Shown piece after piece: positions 1-14,200 of a stretch of 64,000 nucleotides of DNA (its first letter is position 1; each line of letters starts with the position of its first letter). This DNA comes from Todiramphus chloris collaris (taxonomy: Eukaryota; Chordata; Aves; Coraciiformes; Alcedinidae), in contig JANVCC010009943.1 of the NCBI GenBank assembly GCA_025345505.1, positions 55,138-119,137 on the forward strand, given 5' to 3'. The position numbers and the translations under genes were made by a program. The notes below the pieces were generated by a model. It was not told the DNA's origin. It saw only the letters and a list, made by a program, of their open reading frames with translations, and did not search any database.

Positions 1-127
1 TTCTCTTCTCTTCTCTTCTCTTCTCTTCTCTTCTCTTCTCTTCTCTTCTCTTCTTCTCTCTTTCCTTTCATTTTGGGTTGTTGGTTTTATTTATTTATTT
101 ATTTATTTACTTAAAAAAAAAAAAAAA
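1..127. repeat. Microsatellite cluster (TTCTC)n, (TTTA)n and poly-A
   Basis: The window opens inside a (TTCTC)n array to about position 55. A short TTTA run follows at about 86-108, then an A-tract at about 113-127. The array is cut by the window edge, so its full length is unknown. Confidence 0.9.
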
Positions 128-2194
128 ATTCTTCAATAATGAGTTTTCCTTCCTGAGATGAACTATCTGGTGGTGTCAAAGGCATTCCTCCTAAAGAGAA
201 CAGGAGTGGGAGGACATATCTCCAGTCTCTCTTTTTTCCTTGAGAAAAAAGTAAGATAGCAAGTTACACAAGAACTCTCAATTGCTTATTTCATTTGAAA
301 GTACTTTTGCCTTGTGAATCTGAAGCTGTATCTTTATTTGCATTGCATTTCAAAGCTGGTTTTAGCCTGTATTCAAGTATCACATAAAAAACAACAAGTT
401 TAGTTCAAAGATCAATGCTATAAAGTGATAAATAATCCTATACCCTGGAACACATTTTTGAGAACATCCTTCCCCAGTTTCTCAGGGTCATGCCTCATTC
501 TGGCAGCCCTAGTTTTTCCATCAATCAGAGACAGTGAAGTCAAAATTCAAATCACAATCTGAAAAGACAACATAGATGATCCACTACTGAGCCCAGCAAT
601 GCCCAGTGTCCGGGCAGCTGGTGCATGGGTTGAGACTTAAATACCTCAGCTGATTAACTTGACTTTCTCTATAATGCAGACACTGAGCAAGAAGCTTAAA
701 ATAGACCAGTCATTTTAAAAATGCTGTGGGCGTCAGCACATGAGGCAGCCTCAATTGATTTTGTGCTGAGCACCTTCATGGGTGTTAAAGTTCAAGGGCT
801 GGTTTGAAAGTCAACATCTGGAGCCCAAGGTCTATCTAAACCAGAGCAGGTAAATTCACCTCTTCTAATGTTGAGGGGGACTTATGTAGGTAAATGCAGA
901 GGCCATCTGGCTTTTAATGTCTCATTTTTGTGTAAGATGTTCTTTCAGATAAACTGAGCAGCTTTTCTCCTACCAGTGATTTACGATATTAATCACATTT
1001 TACACTCTCCATTCTAGAAACTCTTCAAGAGGCATAAAAAATTAAGTTTCTGTCAAGATATTATGAAGCTCCATGTTTTTAACTATTTATTTCACTGGAA
1101 TAGTAAAACGCAAGCTTTGTACAGGATGACAGAATAACTTATCAGGGTCATCTCTATGACCGAAATAGCCTTAGGGAATCTGTATTCTATCACCAGTACC
1201 ACAGGCTTTACTGTCCCTCATACAATTTCAAAAACTTTCCTGATGCAAAGTTCAGTTCTTTTTAAGCTGAAGAAATATCTGAACATAAAATGATGGTCTA
1301 GGTAAAACTCATCTATGTCACTACTTTTAAATAGAAACTTGAATCTTAGCAGTGCCTTTTTAGCTGAATTTTGTATGAATTTAATTTCTTCTATCATGTA
1401 CAAAAAGCAGTTGTTATAGCTTATGTTTCTTGTGTCTGTTATGAATGTCAAATAGATGCAGTCTCATTCTTCTCTGCTCATGCAGAGCTCTTCTCAGCAC
1501 AGCTCTGCTCACGATGTAATACAACACTAGTAGTACCTTGCAGGAAAAAAAAAAAAAATTGATAGAAATATACTTTTTTCGTTCCTGACTAGGCATGACT
1601 TTTTTAAATAGTCAGAATTGACTATAAAAGATGAAATTAAATAATCCCTGTATAAGATAGACAACTCTGCTTAATGATCCATTTGTAGATTTCAGTCAAT
1701 TTACTATCCGTGGTAATGTAGGTAGCTGCACAAAAGAGTTTGAACGTGAGAGGAGACAATATACATTTTATGCACCACAAACTACTCTAAAAGTCCAGAT
1801 GAAGTAAGGCCAGGCAAAAATGCACAGAATATTTAATGTGTACGAGCCTTCCTAAAAAGTTGAAAACCACCATCTTTTAACATCATAGAAAAATCATTTT
1901 GTCTGTTAAATATCTGTCTTCATAATAATTTCACAGTCTAAGTCTCTGTCTAGAAAAATTCAAGTTGGTAACATATTCATCCATGTTTCTGACCTGAAGA
2001 ATCACCTTCCTACCTCCCCCTGATGATGTCCAGGGGTCGGAGGATGCAGCAAGTGGGTTGCCAAGCTGGCAGGCAGATGATCTCTATTGGTACCATCAGA
2101 AGGAAGGAGGGAAAGAGTTTTCAGGCACAACAAAAAAAACGGAGGTTTGGGTTTTTTGGTTGTCTGGAGTTTTTGTGTTTGTTTGCATGCTTGC

Positions 2195-2232
2195 TTTTTT
2201 TTTTTTTTTCCCCCCCCCTTTTTTTTTTTTTA
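2195..2232. repeat. Poly-T / poly-C / poly-T homopolymer
   Basis: A T-run followed by about nine C and another T-run. Short frames over this stretch are low-complexity artefacts, and the length is likely to be unreliable in the assembly. Confidence 0.9.
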
Positions 2233-4258
2233 AGTAGTTTTTATTACTAAATGTTGAGAAGGATTGAAACTGGAGAGAGGTAAGTAAAGGACACCAGACT
2301 GATGAGCTTTTTGAGGACTGAGCCTGTGTCAGCCAAAGTGTCAGAGTGAACTCAGTAGAGGCCAGACAGAAACTAGTGATGAACTGCTGCAGTAGGAAAT
2401 AACAGCTTTGGGTTCCAGTCACTTCTTGAAGGATTTCATTTAACCATCTCAGACATATTTTGTTCTGCCCATTATTTTTAAGTGTCTTCATACTTTATAT
2501 TTGCCAACTTCTGTGTCCTTATTCCTCCAATTATAAGTGTTTGTAAGACACTTTTGACAAAAGATTTTGTTAAAGTTTACTTAGATGTCAATGCTGTCCA
2601 TGTAGGAACAAAATGTCCCCTTCCTTTTTTTTCCTGATGATTTTCTAGGTTCTTAGAACAATAAAAACTTCATCCCTCTAAGTTAGATTAAAACTTAGAT
2701 GCAATAGGTGCTTTAAAATTTCTAGAAAAATGTTGAAAATACAAGTTCTTAAAAAATTACTGGCACTCCAGAAAAAGTTAACCTGCCTCTGACTTCCAAA
2801 CTTGGACAGACCATCTTCTGAAACTCTTGAGCAGTCAAGATGACACTCACAAAGGCAGTTTCCAGCACACGTCCTTTCCCACTGATTTCAAAACAGATCG
2901 AGAAGTTACAGCAGAAAAAACCTTGATCAAATTCATCATTAAGAACATGTAAAAGATGCATATACTTCGTGCTGAAAGGTAATATTTCAGCTAAAGAAAA
3001 TGAAAAAAAAAAGCCATGGAATGCTCTCAAGCATCCTACTGGCAAACACACATAACTGCCCGAACTAGGGAATATTCACTAAACTCCACAACTTCTTCAG
3101 AAGCTCCAGCAGATGTTGGAATGAGTCTTTAGGTAAAGAGGCTTAAATCTGAGAAGGCATGTTATTCTAAAACTTTCATGTCTGCTTTGGAAATAAACAG
3201 CTTTACACCTGAATCATTTCTCCTGAAATAACCCTTAGGTCCTCCAAATGTATAATTCCTATACCTGCAGGTTACAAACATTATTTTCTACAGCATATGT
3301 CATAAATGCATTTGTTGTGCAGTAGGTCCGTCAAGTTAAAACAGCTTCTTTTCCATCACAGACCTCTACTACAAAAGGTGCTGCAGTTTTGTGAACCTTC
3401 CATCAAATTCAGGATACTGAGATTTTGAGTAACAACTTACTTTATTGCAGATATTGACCTGTTGCTTTTTCCATTATGACATATTAAGGATTTCAAAAAA
3501 GACAATTCCTGTTTATCAGGAAAAAAAAAAAAATACAATGCTGTGATTGGAATTTAAAAAGACAATTTTGTAATATTTAAAGAGATTTAACATCAGTGCT
3601 ATTGCATTATTTTTTCTTTTAGTTTTCAATGACCCTTTAAAACTAACTGAAAATTTGTACATCACCATGTAATGAGGACATTTTTTTTCCCTGTTCTTTA
3701 AATCTGTTGCAAAGTCACACACTGAACAAGAAGTAAACAGTCTGACTTCTAATGTCAATGTTATCTTTTAATTTCCAACGGTTCTAATTCTACAGACACA
3801 GCTTTGAATGCTAAAAGATACTCTTAGCACAACCCTGCTGTGATTTAGTCCCTTTTATACGGAAATCCTCAAGAAAAATATGACAGAAATCCTTAAGAAA
3901 GAAGAGATTGATGTTTGTGGAAAGGATTTGCTCTCATGACGGTTTGATAAATGAGACTAATTCAGTAAGAGGAGTTCAAGAGTGTGGACAGTTTGGAAAA
4001 GGGAGACTGGGAACAAATTTATTTTGAGATGGACAAATCTGTTTGTGTGGCAGTGGGGGAGGTGAAGAGAGACAGGGCAGGGCTCGCTCTGGCCCACAGT
4101 AAGGAAGGCCAGACAACACAGGATTTCCTAAGACAACTGGTTTAAGAAAACAGGCTGAGAAGAGGAGTACGGATAGTCAGCCAGTTTGAGTTCCTCCAGA
4201 CTCTGGGCACACCACACTTGTGCAGGAGCCTGGATGAATTTTCTCACAGCACAAAACT

Positions 4259-4312
4259 CTCCAGAAACTGCTTTGTTTTGTTTTGTTTTGGTTTGGTTTG
4301 GTTTTGTTTTGT
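4259..4312. repeat. (TTTTG)n / (GGTTT)n simple repeat
   Basis: Tandem TTTTG units grading into GGTTT units. The 107-codon frame over this region is carried by the repeat and is not treated as coding. Confidence 0.85.
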
Positions 4313-5821
4313 TAACACAGTGTGTTCACACAGTCCCTCCCCTGACTCTGTATTGGCCAGTTGACCGAAAAAACTTGAAGAAGATAGAATTACTATTTTT
4401 TCCCCCTGGAATAAAGGAAAGTTATACCAAGGCTGTTTGTACCTTCAGGATCTTCTCTTTGCACCCTATCATCACAGGACAGATTTATGCATGTGTTGAC
4501 TCAATATGAATTTACACATTCAAATGTGTAGGAGGCTGTACATTAATGAGAACATTTCTACTTTCACTTGTTGAAGAGCAAGTGAATGAGTTGTTGTGTC
4601 AGATTTTTCTAGATGCAGTCTATTAATGAAAATAACTTTCTGCATTAGTGCTTAATATATATTAAAATAAGCAACATTAATTTGAAGCATTTCACTGGTA
4701 GGTATTTATATTAATTAGTAAATATATAGTGCTTACCTTTGAAAGGAAAAAAAAAGAGATAAACAAGGTAGCTAAAAATTGACAATTTTTAATTTAGCAC
4801 CTCCACAACAATCTCCATCAAAAAATGAAGTATCCAAAAGCTGAAATATTTCTGTACTGGGTCATTCCACAGCTCCACCCAGCATAGGATGCTGTTTTCA
4901 ACAATAAACTACAATGAATATTCAGAAAATTAGGTACTATGGGTCAAATTCCTAGTTTCCCAAGCGAAGCCTTTCAAATGGCAACATTTTCCTAAAATAT
5001 TTCTGGAAAACAAGGAATAAAGACTCAGATATTTTCTAGCATTTAAATTAATGCAATTATGGATCCTAGTTATATCTCAAGATAATTGTAGTGTAGAGAA
5101 GACTTGCTGTCTTAGGGTAACTTCGAAGAGATTGTTTTAGCATGTGGATGGGACTTTTATGACACTTATACACACAGAATACAGTGAGGGTAAAAAGTTC
5201 ATTGATTTCTGAGAGGGAAGAGGTGATAGAAAGGGTAAAAGGGAACTTTATTATTTGAAAAAATTGTGGTGTCAGTAAAGGAGAACTTAAACTCTTCCAC
5301 CAAATTAAATTTCTAGAGTATGGCTGAAAATAAAGAGAAAAGAAAAAAGTTAAAGCCTACAAATATTTCATAATTAAACAACTGATATTTTATTAAACTT
5401 AAATTTTATTCAAGTTTTTATTTTCTTTTAGAAATCATTGAATCTTATTTCAAAAAGAGTTAGAAATATTGAAAAACAAAATACTTGAACCGGAGCATTA
5501 TTTGAATTTTTTCAGTGCTGTTTTTGTTGGGGTTCTTTTTCCATCAAATTATCTGACATATGAGGAAGGGAGAAAATAGATGTGAGAAAACAAATTTTTT
5601 TCAGTCCATTTTTGACCTAACTAAGAATATTGGTAATCATCTGTCATCTTTCCTCTGTACATCCTACAATATAAACCCAAGGGACCTTTGCATCTTGATA
5701 AAAAGATAAAAAGGGCACTGATTGGTTAAGATTGAATAAACCATCAAATCTACAATAAAACACTAACTCATTCTCATAGGGCACATTGTCCTCAAAACCT
5801 CATGTATCTCAACAGATACAG

Positions 5822-5862
5822 CTTTTTTTTTTTTTTTTTTTCTTTTTAATTTTTTTTTTTCT
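5822..5862. repeat. T-rich homopolymer
   Basis: A long T-run with a few interruptions. There is no adjacent repeat body that would make it the tail of a recognisable retroelement. Confidence 0.8.
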
Positions 5863-7889
5863 TAATTTTAAATAAATGTGGTTTTGTTGGTTACGGTCTC
5901 TGTGAGATTTAAAACTGAAACATATCTGATTCAACTGATCCATTATTTAGCAAAATACTCTTCAAAACCTCTTGAGAGTAGCACTTTCAAAAGGCTGGAG
6001 GCATAAACCCAATGTTAATTGCAGTTACTTGGGTCTTTTTAACTGCAAACACTTGAACAGTTGAGAAGACAGCAAGTATGAGATATTAATTGCAAGACAT
6101 ATCAGCTGCTGAGAATCCCAGAATTTCCTCCAAGTCAGAAGAGCACTCTTGAAAAAAAAGCAATTTTGCTGGATTCTGCTTCTATTGATTTCCATTTTCC
6201 TGTGCAAAGTAATTTTTAAGCTTCATTGACTGCTGTGTTGTCTCAGATTAACAGCTTAATGATTCCTGCAGAGACCATAGCCCGTATTTCTTCCCTGCTC
6301 ATATTTTCTTTAGAGATACTCAAGTTAAGCAAGTCTTACAAAAATGCCATGTCCCTTTGCCCTTTGTTACTCAGAGGAACTAAAACATTAAGAAAACGCT
6401 TTTCAGCTTAAACTGATAGTCTGTCAGCAAAATATGAAAAAAGAATGAGAGAATAAAATGGAATGTAGCACATCTTATTGCCTACCATGCTAAGCATGTA
6501 GACTGAGTAACTCACAATTTCTGAGACACTCTGGGAAATGTCTGCTCTTACAGAGTCCAGCCCCATCAAGCCATGGGGACTCTGTGTGGATTGTACAGTT
6601 CACTGAGGTGTCACACTCCAAGCCACAGTCTGTGACTATGGGAGAACACATGATGCTCAAGCATCTTCAAAATAAGGCCACACTTTTGGACCTAAAACTG
6701 GGCAGACAAATTGCATTTTCAACAGTGCCAGAAATGATGGCATTGGAAAAGTAAGAATATTAACTAAGATATCTATAAATTTTCAAGAAGAAGTACCTTT
6801 TTAAAAAGTAGTGCTTGTAAAGTGTCTTAGGTTTTGGTGGATAGCATTTGGCAAAGAAATACACTAGAATCTTTTATTAGCATTAAGTACTTCTATACTC
6901 ATGCTTCCCAGTTTGCAGGTAGGTTTTCAGTGATAGGTTAGCAAGAAATCAACTGCATATTTAGCTTTAGCAAATCTGCCCCTCAGCTTTTCTAGGTGTG
7001 AAAGGTACCTACTTATTTTTCAGAAGTGCAGACTACATTAAAGAAACCAATGTATATGGGCCTTAGAAATAGACCTAGTAGAAACCCTTTTTATTGATAA
7101 TTTTTTTCCTCTCGGAACCTTGAGGCATTTTTCATTGCTGTAAGTGATTTCTGAACCTTTCATTTTTCTTATTCAAGGAAATCTTATTTTCTGAAAATGT
7201 AAGTTTCAGTGAGAAATGAGCTCCAATGAAAACTGACTGAGGTAGTTTGACATTTGAAATTTTTCACATTGATTTAGCATGCATATGTTGCTTTTAAACA
7301 GAAAACTAAATTAAATTCCTCTATTTCTGTTAACTTCTTTGGTTTTTTTTGCTTTTATTGTTATATTCTTACATCCAAAAATGAAATAAAACTGGAAAAA
7401 AGTCTGACATTGTATACGTGTATGCGAGGAATGAATTTACCAAGCAGTACAAAGCCTTGATTAGCTTCCTAGAGGGCAGCAGAGCTCTATGGACAATGTG
7501 GCCTAAATCTGCTTTTAAAAGTGAAGACTAGGATAAAATAATTTGCATTAGTACATTTGGACATTAAAAGAAATCTGAAGTCAATTTTATACTTCTGTTT
7601 AGTTTGGAAAGATAAATGCCTTGAAAGAATAGATATGCATATCAATAAATAATTTCTTTTTAAGGCTTTGGTATTAAGAAAATGCAGAAAAATACACATA
7701 GGTATAATATCAGTGAGACAAAATATCAGAGACTAACTGTGGAACCTGGGGGTGGACTCAAAGTACAACCATAACAGAGAAACAAATAGGAAGAATTATG
7801 AACACAGACAGGAGCAGTAGTAACTCCAGCCTGTGTGGTGGGACTGGGAAAAAAGACAGTGAGGAGAAGAGAGGGTGGAGAGAAACGGA

Positions 7890-8320
7890 TGATAGCTTGA
7901 GAGAACAACTCATATGAGGAAAGGCTGAGGAAACTGGGGTTATTTAGCCTGGAGGAAAGGAGGCTGAGGGGAGACCTGACTCCCCATAACTCCCTTAAAG
8001 GAGTTTGTAGCAAATTGTCAGTCTCTTTTCAGAAGTAATAAGTGATGGGACAAGAGGAAACAGCCTCAAGTTGTGCTAGGACAAGCTAAGATTGGATATT
8101 AGGAAAAATTCCTTATCTGAAATAGTTGTGAAACACTGGAGCAGTCTGCACAGGGAAGTGGTGGAGTCACCATCCCTGGAGTGGTTTAAAAGATGTGTAG
8201 ATGTGGTGCTGAGAGACATGGTTTAATGGTGGACTTGTCAGTGTTAGTTTAATGATTGGAATCAATGATCTTAAAGGTCTTTTTCAGCCTAAATGCTTCT
8301 ATGACTCTATGATCCTATGA
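7890..8320 (+). mobile_element. CR1 LINE, 5'-truncated 3' end
   Basis: This is the 3' end of a CR1 non-LTR retrotransposon. It shows the end-of-ORF2 landmarks in order: TATGAGGAAAGGCTGAGG, GGAGACCTGACTCC, ACACTGGAGCAG (H-W-x-x-L of the RT C-terminus), then the 3' UTR with GATCTTAAAGGTC and a tail of repeated TATGA-like octamers. It is strongly truncated at 5', which is typical of CR1. Divergence and small indels suggest an old copy. No coding capacity remains. Confidence 0.9.
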
Positions 8321-10849
8321 ACAGCCCTGCTACTCCTCCAGCCTTGCAGCACTGGGAGCTTCCATACATGAACGCTAGGAACCCTGTAGGGATTGCCATG
8401 AGATGGACTGTGGTGGCAGTGACTGATACTGGAGCCCAGACTGACGGACTAAAGAAATCTGGTGGTTCATCACATGCAAAAGAATGGTGGTAAAATGGAT
8501 GCTCATGACACTAACAAAAGATCAGCAGCAGCTCAGCTACAGCCCAGCTGAAGGGATGGCCAATGCAAGGTGGACACTGCTGTGTTCTTGTCCCCTTAGG
8601 CAAACACATGTCCTCATCCTCACCCCTATTCTATATCCTCATGTCATTCTCTTTATTTGCACATTCCAGCAGGTGCCTCAGACTATTACTGAAAGGGTTG
8701 GGAAGACTCTCTTCAAATCAATAGGACATGTAAACATGAAAATCAAGAGTGTCGGCCACGACATGATATGTCAGAGGAAAGGAAATGTTCCTGGAAGAGC
8801 AAATATGATTGACCCCTGTGGTATTTCTACTTCTCAGCTTTCCCAGGGCAGTGGTTTCAATGGAGTCAGGCTCCCAATGATCTGTTCCTTATTTATGGCC
8901 TTTATATAAATATTTTATATTTATATTTATGGCAGAGAATCTTAAGATCCAGTCATTGTTGATAACAACAGTGTGAAGGATATCCCTAGTGAAGAACAGT
9001 GAGAAAAGTCCTCATAATGAAAAGTTCTGACCACTCACTGGACACTTCAGTAGCATGGTTTTTTGTTTGTTTTTGTTTTGTTTTGTTTTGTTTTGTTTTG
9101 TTTTGTTTTGTTTTGTTTTTGTTGTTGTTTTTTTGTTTGTTTGGTTTTTGGTTTTGGTTGGTTGGTTGGTTTATTTCTGAAAGAGCATTTTGTCTGGTTT
9201 ACCATGATTAAGTGAGACAACAAAGAAATCTACATTTCCTGCTTGAAAAAAAAAAAAAAAAAGGAAAAAAAACCAACTCAAAAGACTGTTGTAAAAACTG
9301 ATGGTTTCCATTACTTCCTTCAAAAAGTGTTCTGAAAAGCTTCAGAGCCAAATCCACATCAAGGTCTGGGGAGTCAGTGTACACCGTGGGGAAATCTTCT
9401 TTGTAGCATAGCTAAGGGTTTAAGGTGGATATAAGATCACAAGTCATGGAACCATTCCCTCAAGCAAAGAGTTAGAGCTGAACTATGCAAAACTCTGTAG
9501 CTGCCCCCTCAGCCTTCATCCAGTCACCAGCTGCCAGCAGCAGCAGAGGCAGAAACACCTATACTGAAAGACAAAGATAGTAGCAGTTCCTCACTACCTC
9601 ATCCTTCCTGGATGTTTGAAAATTCCCATTTACATGTAGGAACAGGCAGCATAATGGGACCAATTCAGGAACCACTGGGTCTCTCACATATTGCATCATG
9701 TTGCATGCAACAGCTCAAAGCTTCAAGGTCAAATTACAGGAAAAGTGGGAGAACTGCAGAGCTGAACTGAAAGGGCATGTCACAGAGAAAGGGGTGTGGG
9801 GAGCAAAGCTGTTTGATCAATAGATTTTTGTTTCAGACTGAGGGGGAAAGGATTAATCTGTCAGTTAGGAACATGGGCAAAAGGACTATAAAACTGTTGC
9901 TCCAACACCCAGGAATGGGTATCTCATAAAAAACTGTTTCTGCCCACCAGGTGCTCAGAGTGCGGCCTGCTTTTAATCATGACGAACCTACCACCTCCTT
10001 TAAAAGGCCTGTGTTTGTGTCAGGGCACTCTAAATGATAAACTTTGAGTTGCTGTCATTGAAGTGAGAATTGTTTTCCTCCATTTTTGTATTCCTCATGT
10101 TCTCAACGTATTACTCTTAGCTCAGGCTGAAAAGTTGATCAGGCCTCTGACGTGAACATAAGGAATTTGTGACCGTATGTGCACAAAGGGATCAAGCAAC
10201 AGGGCAACAGGAAGTTGATTTTTTTACTGTTTAGTGTCCAGGTAGTTTTGCTCAGCCCAGACAAGTCTGCTGCCTTGGGACTGATGAGAGCTGTCTTATT
10301 CCTGTCTTCAGTAAGGAGCTGTTTGGTGATTCTTCTTTCCTGAGCACAGCAGGCTCAAACACAGGTGGAATGGGCATTTATGGATGCAATTTGCAAAACA
10401 GTTGGTTTTAAAGTTTTAGGAACATCTGAGAAGTCCCTGTGAGGCTGTCAGACACTTCATTTCTCCTTGAATTAATACAGTACTTGCTGAATATCTAGAA
10501 AATGAATATGAATTCACAATAAAGAGATTTATGTAATTCTGTTATATAAATCCTATGTCAAACCCATTAGCGTGACTTGATTTCCATATATCTTCCATGA
10601 TTTATACTAGCTCAGAGCCTAGTCTGACTAGATTATAATTTTTTTAAAAGAGAATTTTCCGTTTCCAATACCCTAGAGGTGCAAAAGAGACAGGTTTCAA
10701 ATTACTTTCAATGAATATGAACTAAAATCGTAGGGAAACAATACATTTGGAATATATTTTCCTGTAGTATTATTACAAAGATTATTTTACGTTAGTTGTC
10801 TATTCATAAATTCTAAACCACATTGCAACTAACCTTTTATACCAGACAG
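8321..10849. other. Non-coding stretch with one long TTTTG array
   Basis: A 141-codon open frame at 8484-8909 has no recognisable domain and no flanking signals, so I do not call it a gene. The remainder is AT-rich unique sequence ending at the first assembly gap. Confidence 0.5.
9058..9176. repeat. (TTTTG)n microsatellite
   Basis: About 110 bp of TTTTG units degenerating into TTG, TTTG and GGTT units. The 70-codon open frame here reads as F/C/L low complexity and is a by-product of the repeat. Confidence 0.95.
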
Positions 10850-11249
10850 NNNNNNNNNNNNNNNNNNNNNNNNNNNNNNNNNNNNNNNNNNNNNNNNNNN
10901 NNNNNNNNNNNNNNNNNNNNNNNNNNNNNNNNNNNNNNNNNNNNNNNNNNNNNNNNNNNNNNNNNNNNNNNNNNNNNNNNNNNNNNNNNNNNNNNNNNNN
11001 NNNNNNNNNNNNNNNNNNNNNNNNNNNNNNNNNNNNNNNNNNNNNNNNNNNNNNNNNNNNNNNNNNNNNNNNNNNNNNNNNNNNNNNNNNNNNNNNNNNN
11101 NNNNNNNNNNNNNNNNNNNNNNNNNNNNNNNNNNNNNNNNNNNNNNNNNNNNNNNNNNNNNNNNNNNNNNNNNNNNNNNNNNNNNNNNNNNNNNNNNNNN
11201 NNNNNNNNNNNNNNNNNNNNNNNNNNNNNNNNNNNNNNNNNNNNNNNNN
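10850..11249. other. Assembly gap (400 N)
   Basis: Exactly 400 unresolved bases. The size is probably a placeholder. All-X open frames over it are meaningless. Confidence 0.99.
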
Positions 11250-14200
11250 TGTAAGTAGAGTTCAGGCTTTCATACATATTTTATATGTCAGTTCTAATGA
11301 CTCCTATATATATTATACTTGAACCTACTACATCTAACAACGGCATTGTTTCATCCTGAGGTTTAGAGCATCTCCATTTTCAGAGGGTATGTTCATTGCA
11401 TGAGCCAACTTACCTTAAAATCAGAGGAATCCCTCCAGGAATGTGCCTCTCGTCCCTTCTGACAATAAAGAGAGCACGGCACATGCATGAGTGTTTGGCT
11501 TTCTGGTCATTACATTGAGACAACACACAGGTCTCCCTGGGAAGCCGAAAGATCAGGTTTGAATGGAGACTGGAGAGAAATGTTTTTGTTCATTGCCTCT
11601 ACCAATGTTAGCCGTCAGAGACAAGTGTCCTGTGCTGCATGCAGCCCAGTTTTAATGTGGGAGGCAGTATCACATATTCCAGCCTGTTACTTACCTTGTG
11701 TACCAGTGCTGCTCTGATGGCTCCTAGTTGTACTGGCAGGCTGTGAAAGGAGTTAATTTATTTTTATAAAGGAGGGTAAAAAGTTCTGATCAGTTTTGTT
11801 TGTTTAGTTAAAGGTAACTATCTGAAGGTGTTTTTTCCTTCAAGTATTAAGTACTGGGACAGTGAAGTCATTAGGAAAGGAGGGATGCATGACTGAGGAC
11901 ATGATAATAAAGGTGTTTCCCTCTCTTCTGCACACAAGACAGGTTAGAGGAGCGTGCCATGTTCCCCACCACTGCAGGGACCCGCACGGGAGGTGCTGCA
12001 GCTGTGAGGAACACAAGAACCATGAGCAAGGAGCAGAGACAAGAAGGTGTCAGAAACACCATGACAGGTTGCTGCCGAGCCACCCTGTCCCTCACTGCTG
12101 AACCAATTAGCAGCCTGTTAATTAGCAGCACTGGCAGTGATTGGCACCATCAAAAAACCAAAAAGCCAGTTCTTCCTCTGCTCTCCCTGACAGTTCAGCT
12201 CAGGTCTCACGTGTTATCCACACATCCCCTTGCATTGGAGACACACTTGTTGTGTTGACCAGTGCAGGGTCAGTGCAGCAGCTTGGGCACAGCTGTGCCC
12301 CATGATTCCCCTGCTGCTCCTCACTGCAGAGTGCAAATTGTTTATGAATGGTGCCCTGGACAGAAAATATTCATCAGAAACTCAATATTTTATCCAGCAG
12401 CTTGTTACTAAGTGGCAGCAAATAATTTATCAATGTGACACTCCTCTAAAAAACAAAAACAAAACCCAGACACCTCTCCCAAGCCCCCCTCTTCTCTTCT
12501 GACAAGTTAAAGCATTTTACACTTGACATTTTTGTCATATTTTGATGATTGATGAGTTTTATCTATAGAGCTAGACATCAAACTGAGTTTGATTCTAATT
12601 TTAATTGAATATTCACACTTCTATTCTTACTATCAACTCAAAATAAAGTGTTTTAAGTCCATTCCTGAGGATTTGTCTTAGATAATATAATCACCAAAAA
12701 TCCCAGTTTCTGAAATTTTATCATAATCAATGTCATTAAAAAGAGCCCTGAAAAGTCTTTTTTAAGTATTAAATTAATTGTTGATCCGATTATTAAAGTC
12801 TGCTCCCATTAGTACTCCACCTTTCCTTTCATTCTTCTCAGAGATCCACACCCTTTTCCTGACCTCATATTCCCATATTCCCAGGTCATTTCCAGGAAAG
12901 TTACTTGAAAGCATAATGTGCAAAACAATCATTTATATTGATTCTACTGAGCACACTGCAAACACAAGAAATGTCATCTTTAGTATTTCTAAGACTGAAA
13001 ATCTATGACAGATAATGTGTAGAAATATGACTAAGTTTATTCTAGATGTGTGTTCTCAAATGTTCCTAATTAGGCTGAAGAAAAGTATACATAACTTTGC
13101 CACTAGAGTTTTGCAGATGGCTATAATTGTGTATATATAGGATGACATAATCCCTAGAAGGGATCTGTCAAGGAATTAATTTTAGTGCCATTACTCAACA
13201 TCTAAACTGGTGGATAATGTCCTGTTGTAGCTTTACCAAGACACTGACATAAAACACAATGAGAGGCTGCAGATCACACTGCAGCTCACGGGGAGAGGAT
13301 GCAATCACTTACTGCAGAACAAGGAAGACTGTTCCTTTTAGAAAGCACCCAGTTCTAGTAGAGAAGCTTTTTAATTATTTTTATGCTTTTTAAAAATCTT
13401 CCATCTTTTTTTCTGCTGGTCAAAAGTTTGAAAACTAAGAGCAATGTGAAGAGAGCTGTTAGGAGAGAGGAATTCCTCCTGGTTTTTTCTATTGTCTTTC
13501 TTTGAGTCTGTTAAGACAATCATTCTGCAGAATTTATATGCAAAAGCTAATTCATAAGATTTGGAGCAAGTAAAGAAGGATAATTAAAATGCAAATGTAC
13601 TTGTCTTTCTATTAAAGCTAATGAAATTTGTAAATCACCTGTATTTTTCATACAGGAAACGTCGATTTTTAGCCTTAGACACTTTAAGCATTTGCTACGT
13701 AATTACCGCTTAAGAGGAAGGTTGGAGAAAAAGGAACCCTTCGGTGCCCCATCCCTTGTTAGCAGGAACCCAGCTGAGGTGGGCCATGGCTCAATGGTGA
13801 CTGGCACTCCCAGTGACCAGAGCAGAAGAAATTGGAGACATGGAGCTGGAGAAGGGAAATGAACTGACATGGCCAGTAACCTATTTTTTCTAAAAATAAC
13901 AAGAGTCTTTGCATTTTCCCAAGCAGAATGATCCAGTCACATGGTGGAATGAGAAAATGTATCAGTCTCACAGGGCTGGTGCTGCACAACTGTGCCAAGT
14001 GACTTACTGGGATGACAAAGAGGTTCCTTTTGCCAAGAGAAGGCTGCTCCCATCTCTCTCTTATATTTGTGAACATGGCCAGCCAAGACAGAGTTTCTTT
14101 CCCTATCATTTGCTCTGTCAGCATGAAGTTTCCTTAGAGAAATATGTCCAACATTAGATCAACAGACAGAAAAGTCCTTTCAGTTGGCGACAATACCTTA

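Larger units (their letters stand above)
128..7889. other. Non-coding stretch, no gene seen
   Basis: AT-rich unique-looking sequence. The open frames are short, low-complexity or overlap homopolymers, and I see no family motif. It contains the simple repeats listed separately (2195-2232, 4259-4312, 5822-5862) and nothing else I can support. Confidence 0.6.

Noticed and set aside
2096-2491. 131-codon minus-strand frame
   Set aside because: Its C-terminal half is Lys-rich low complexity produced by the homopolymer at 2195-2232.
8484-8909. 141-codon plus-strand open frame
   Set aside because: No recognisable domain, no splice or promoter context, and runs of this length are expected by chance in 64 kb.
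8999-9211. 70-codon frame rich in F, C and L
   Set aside because: Encoded by the (TTTTG)n array.
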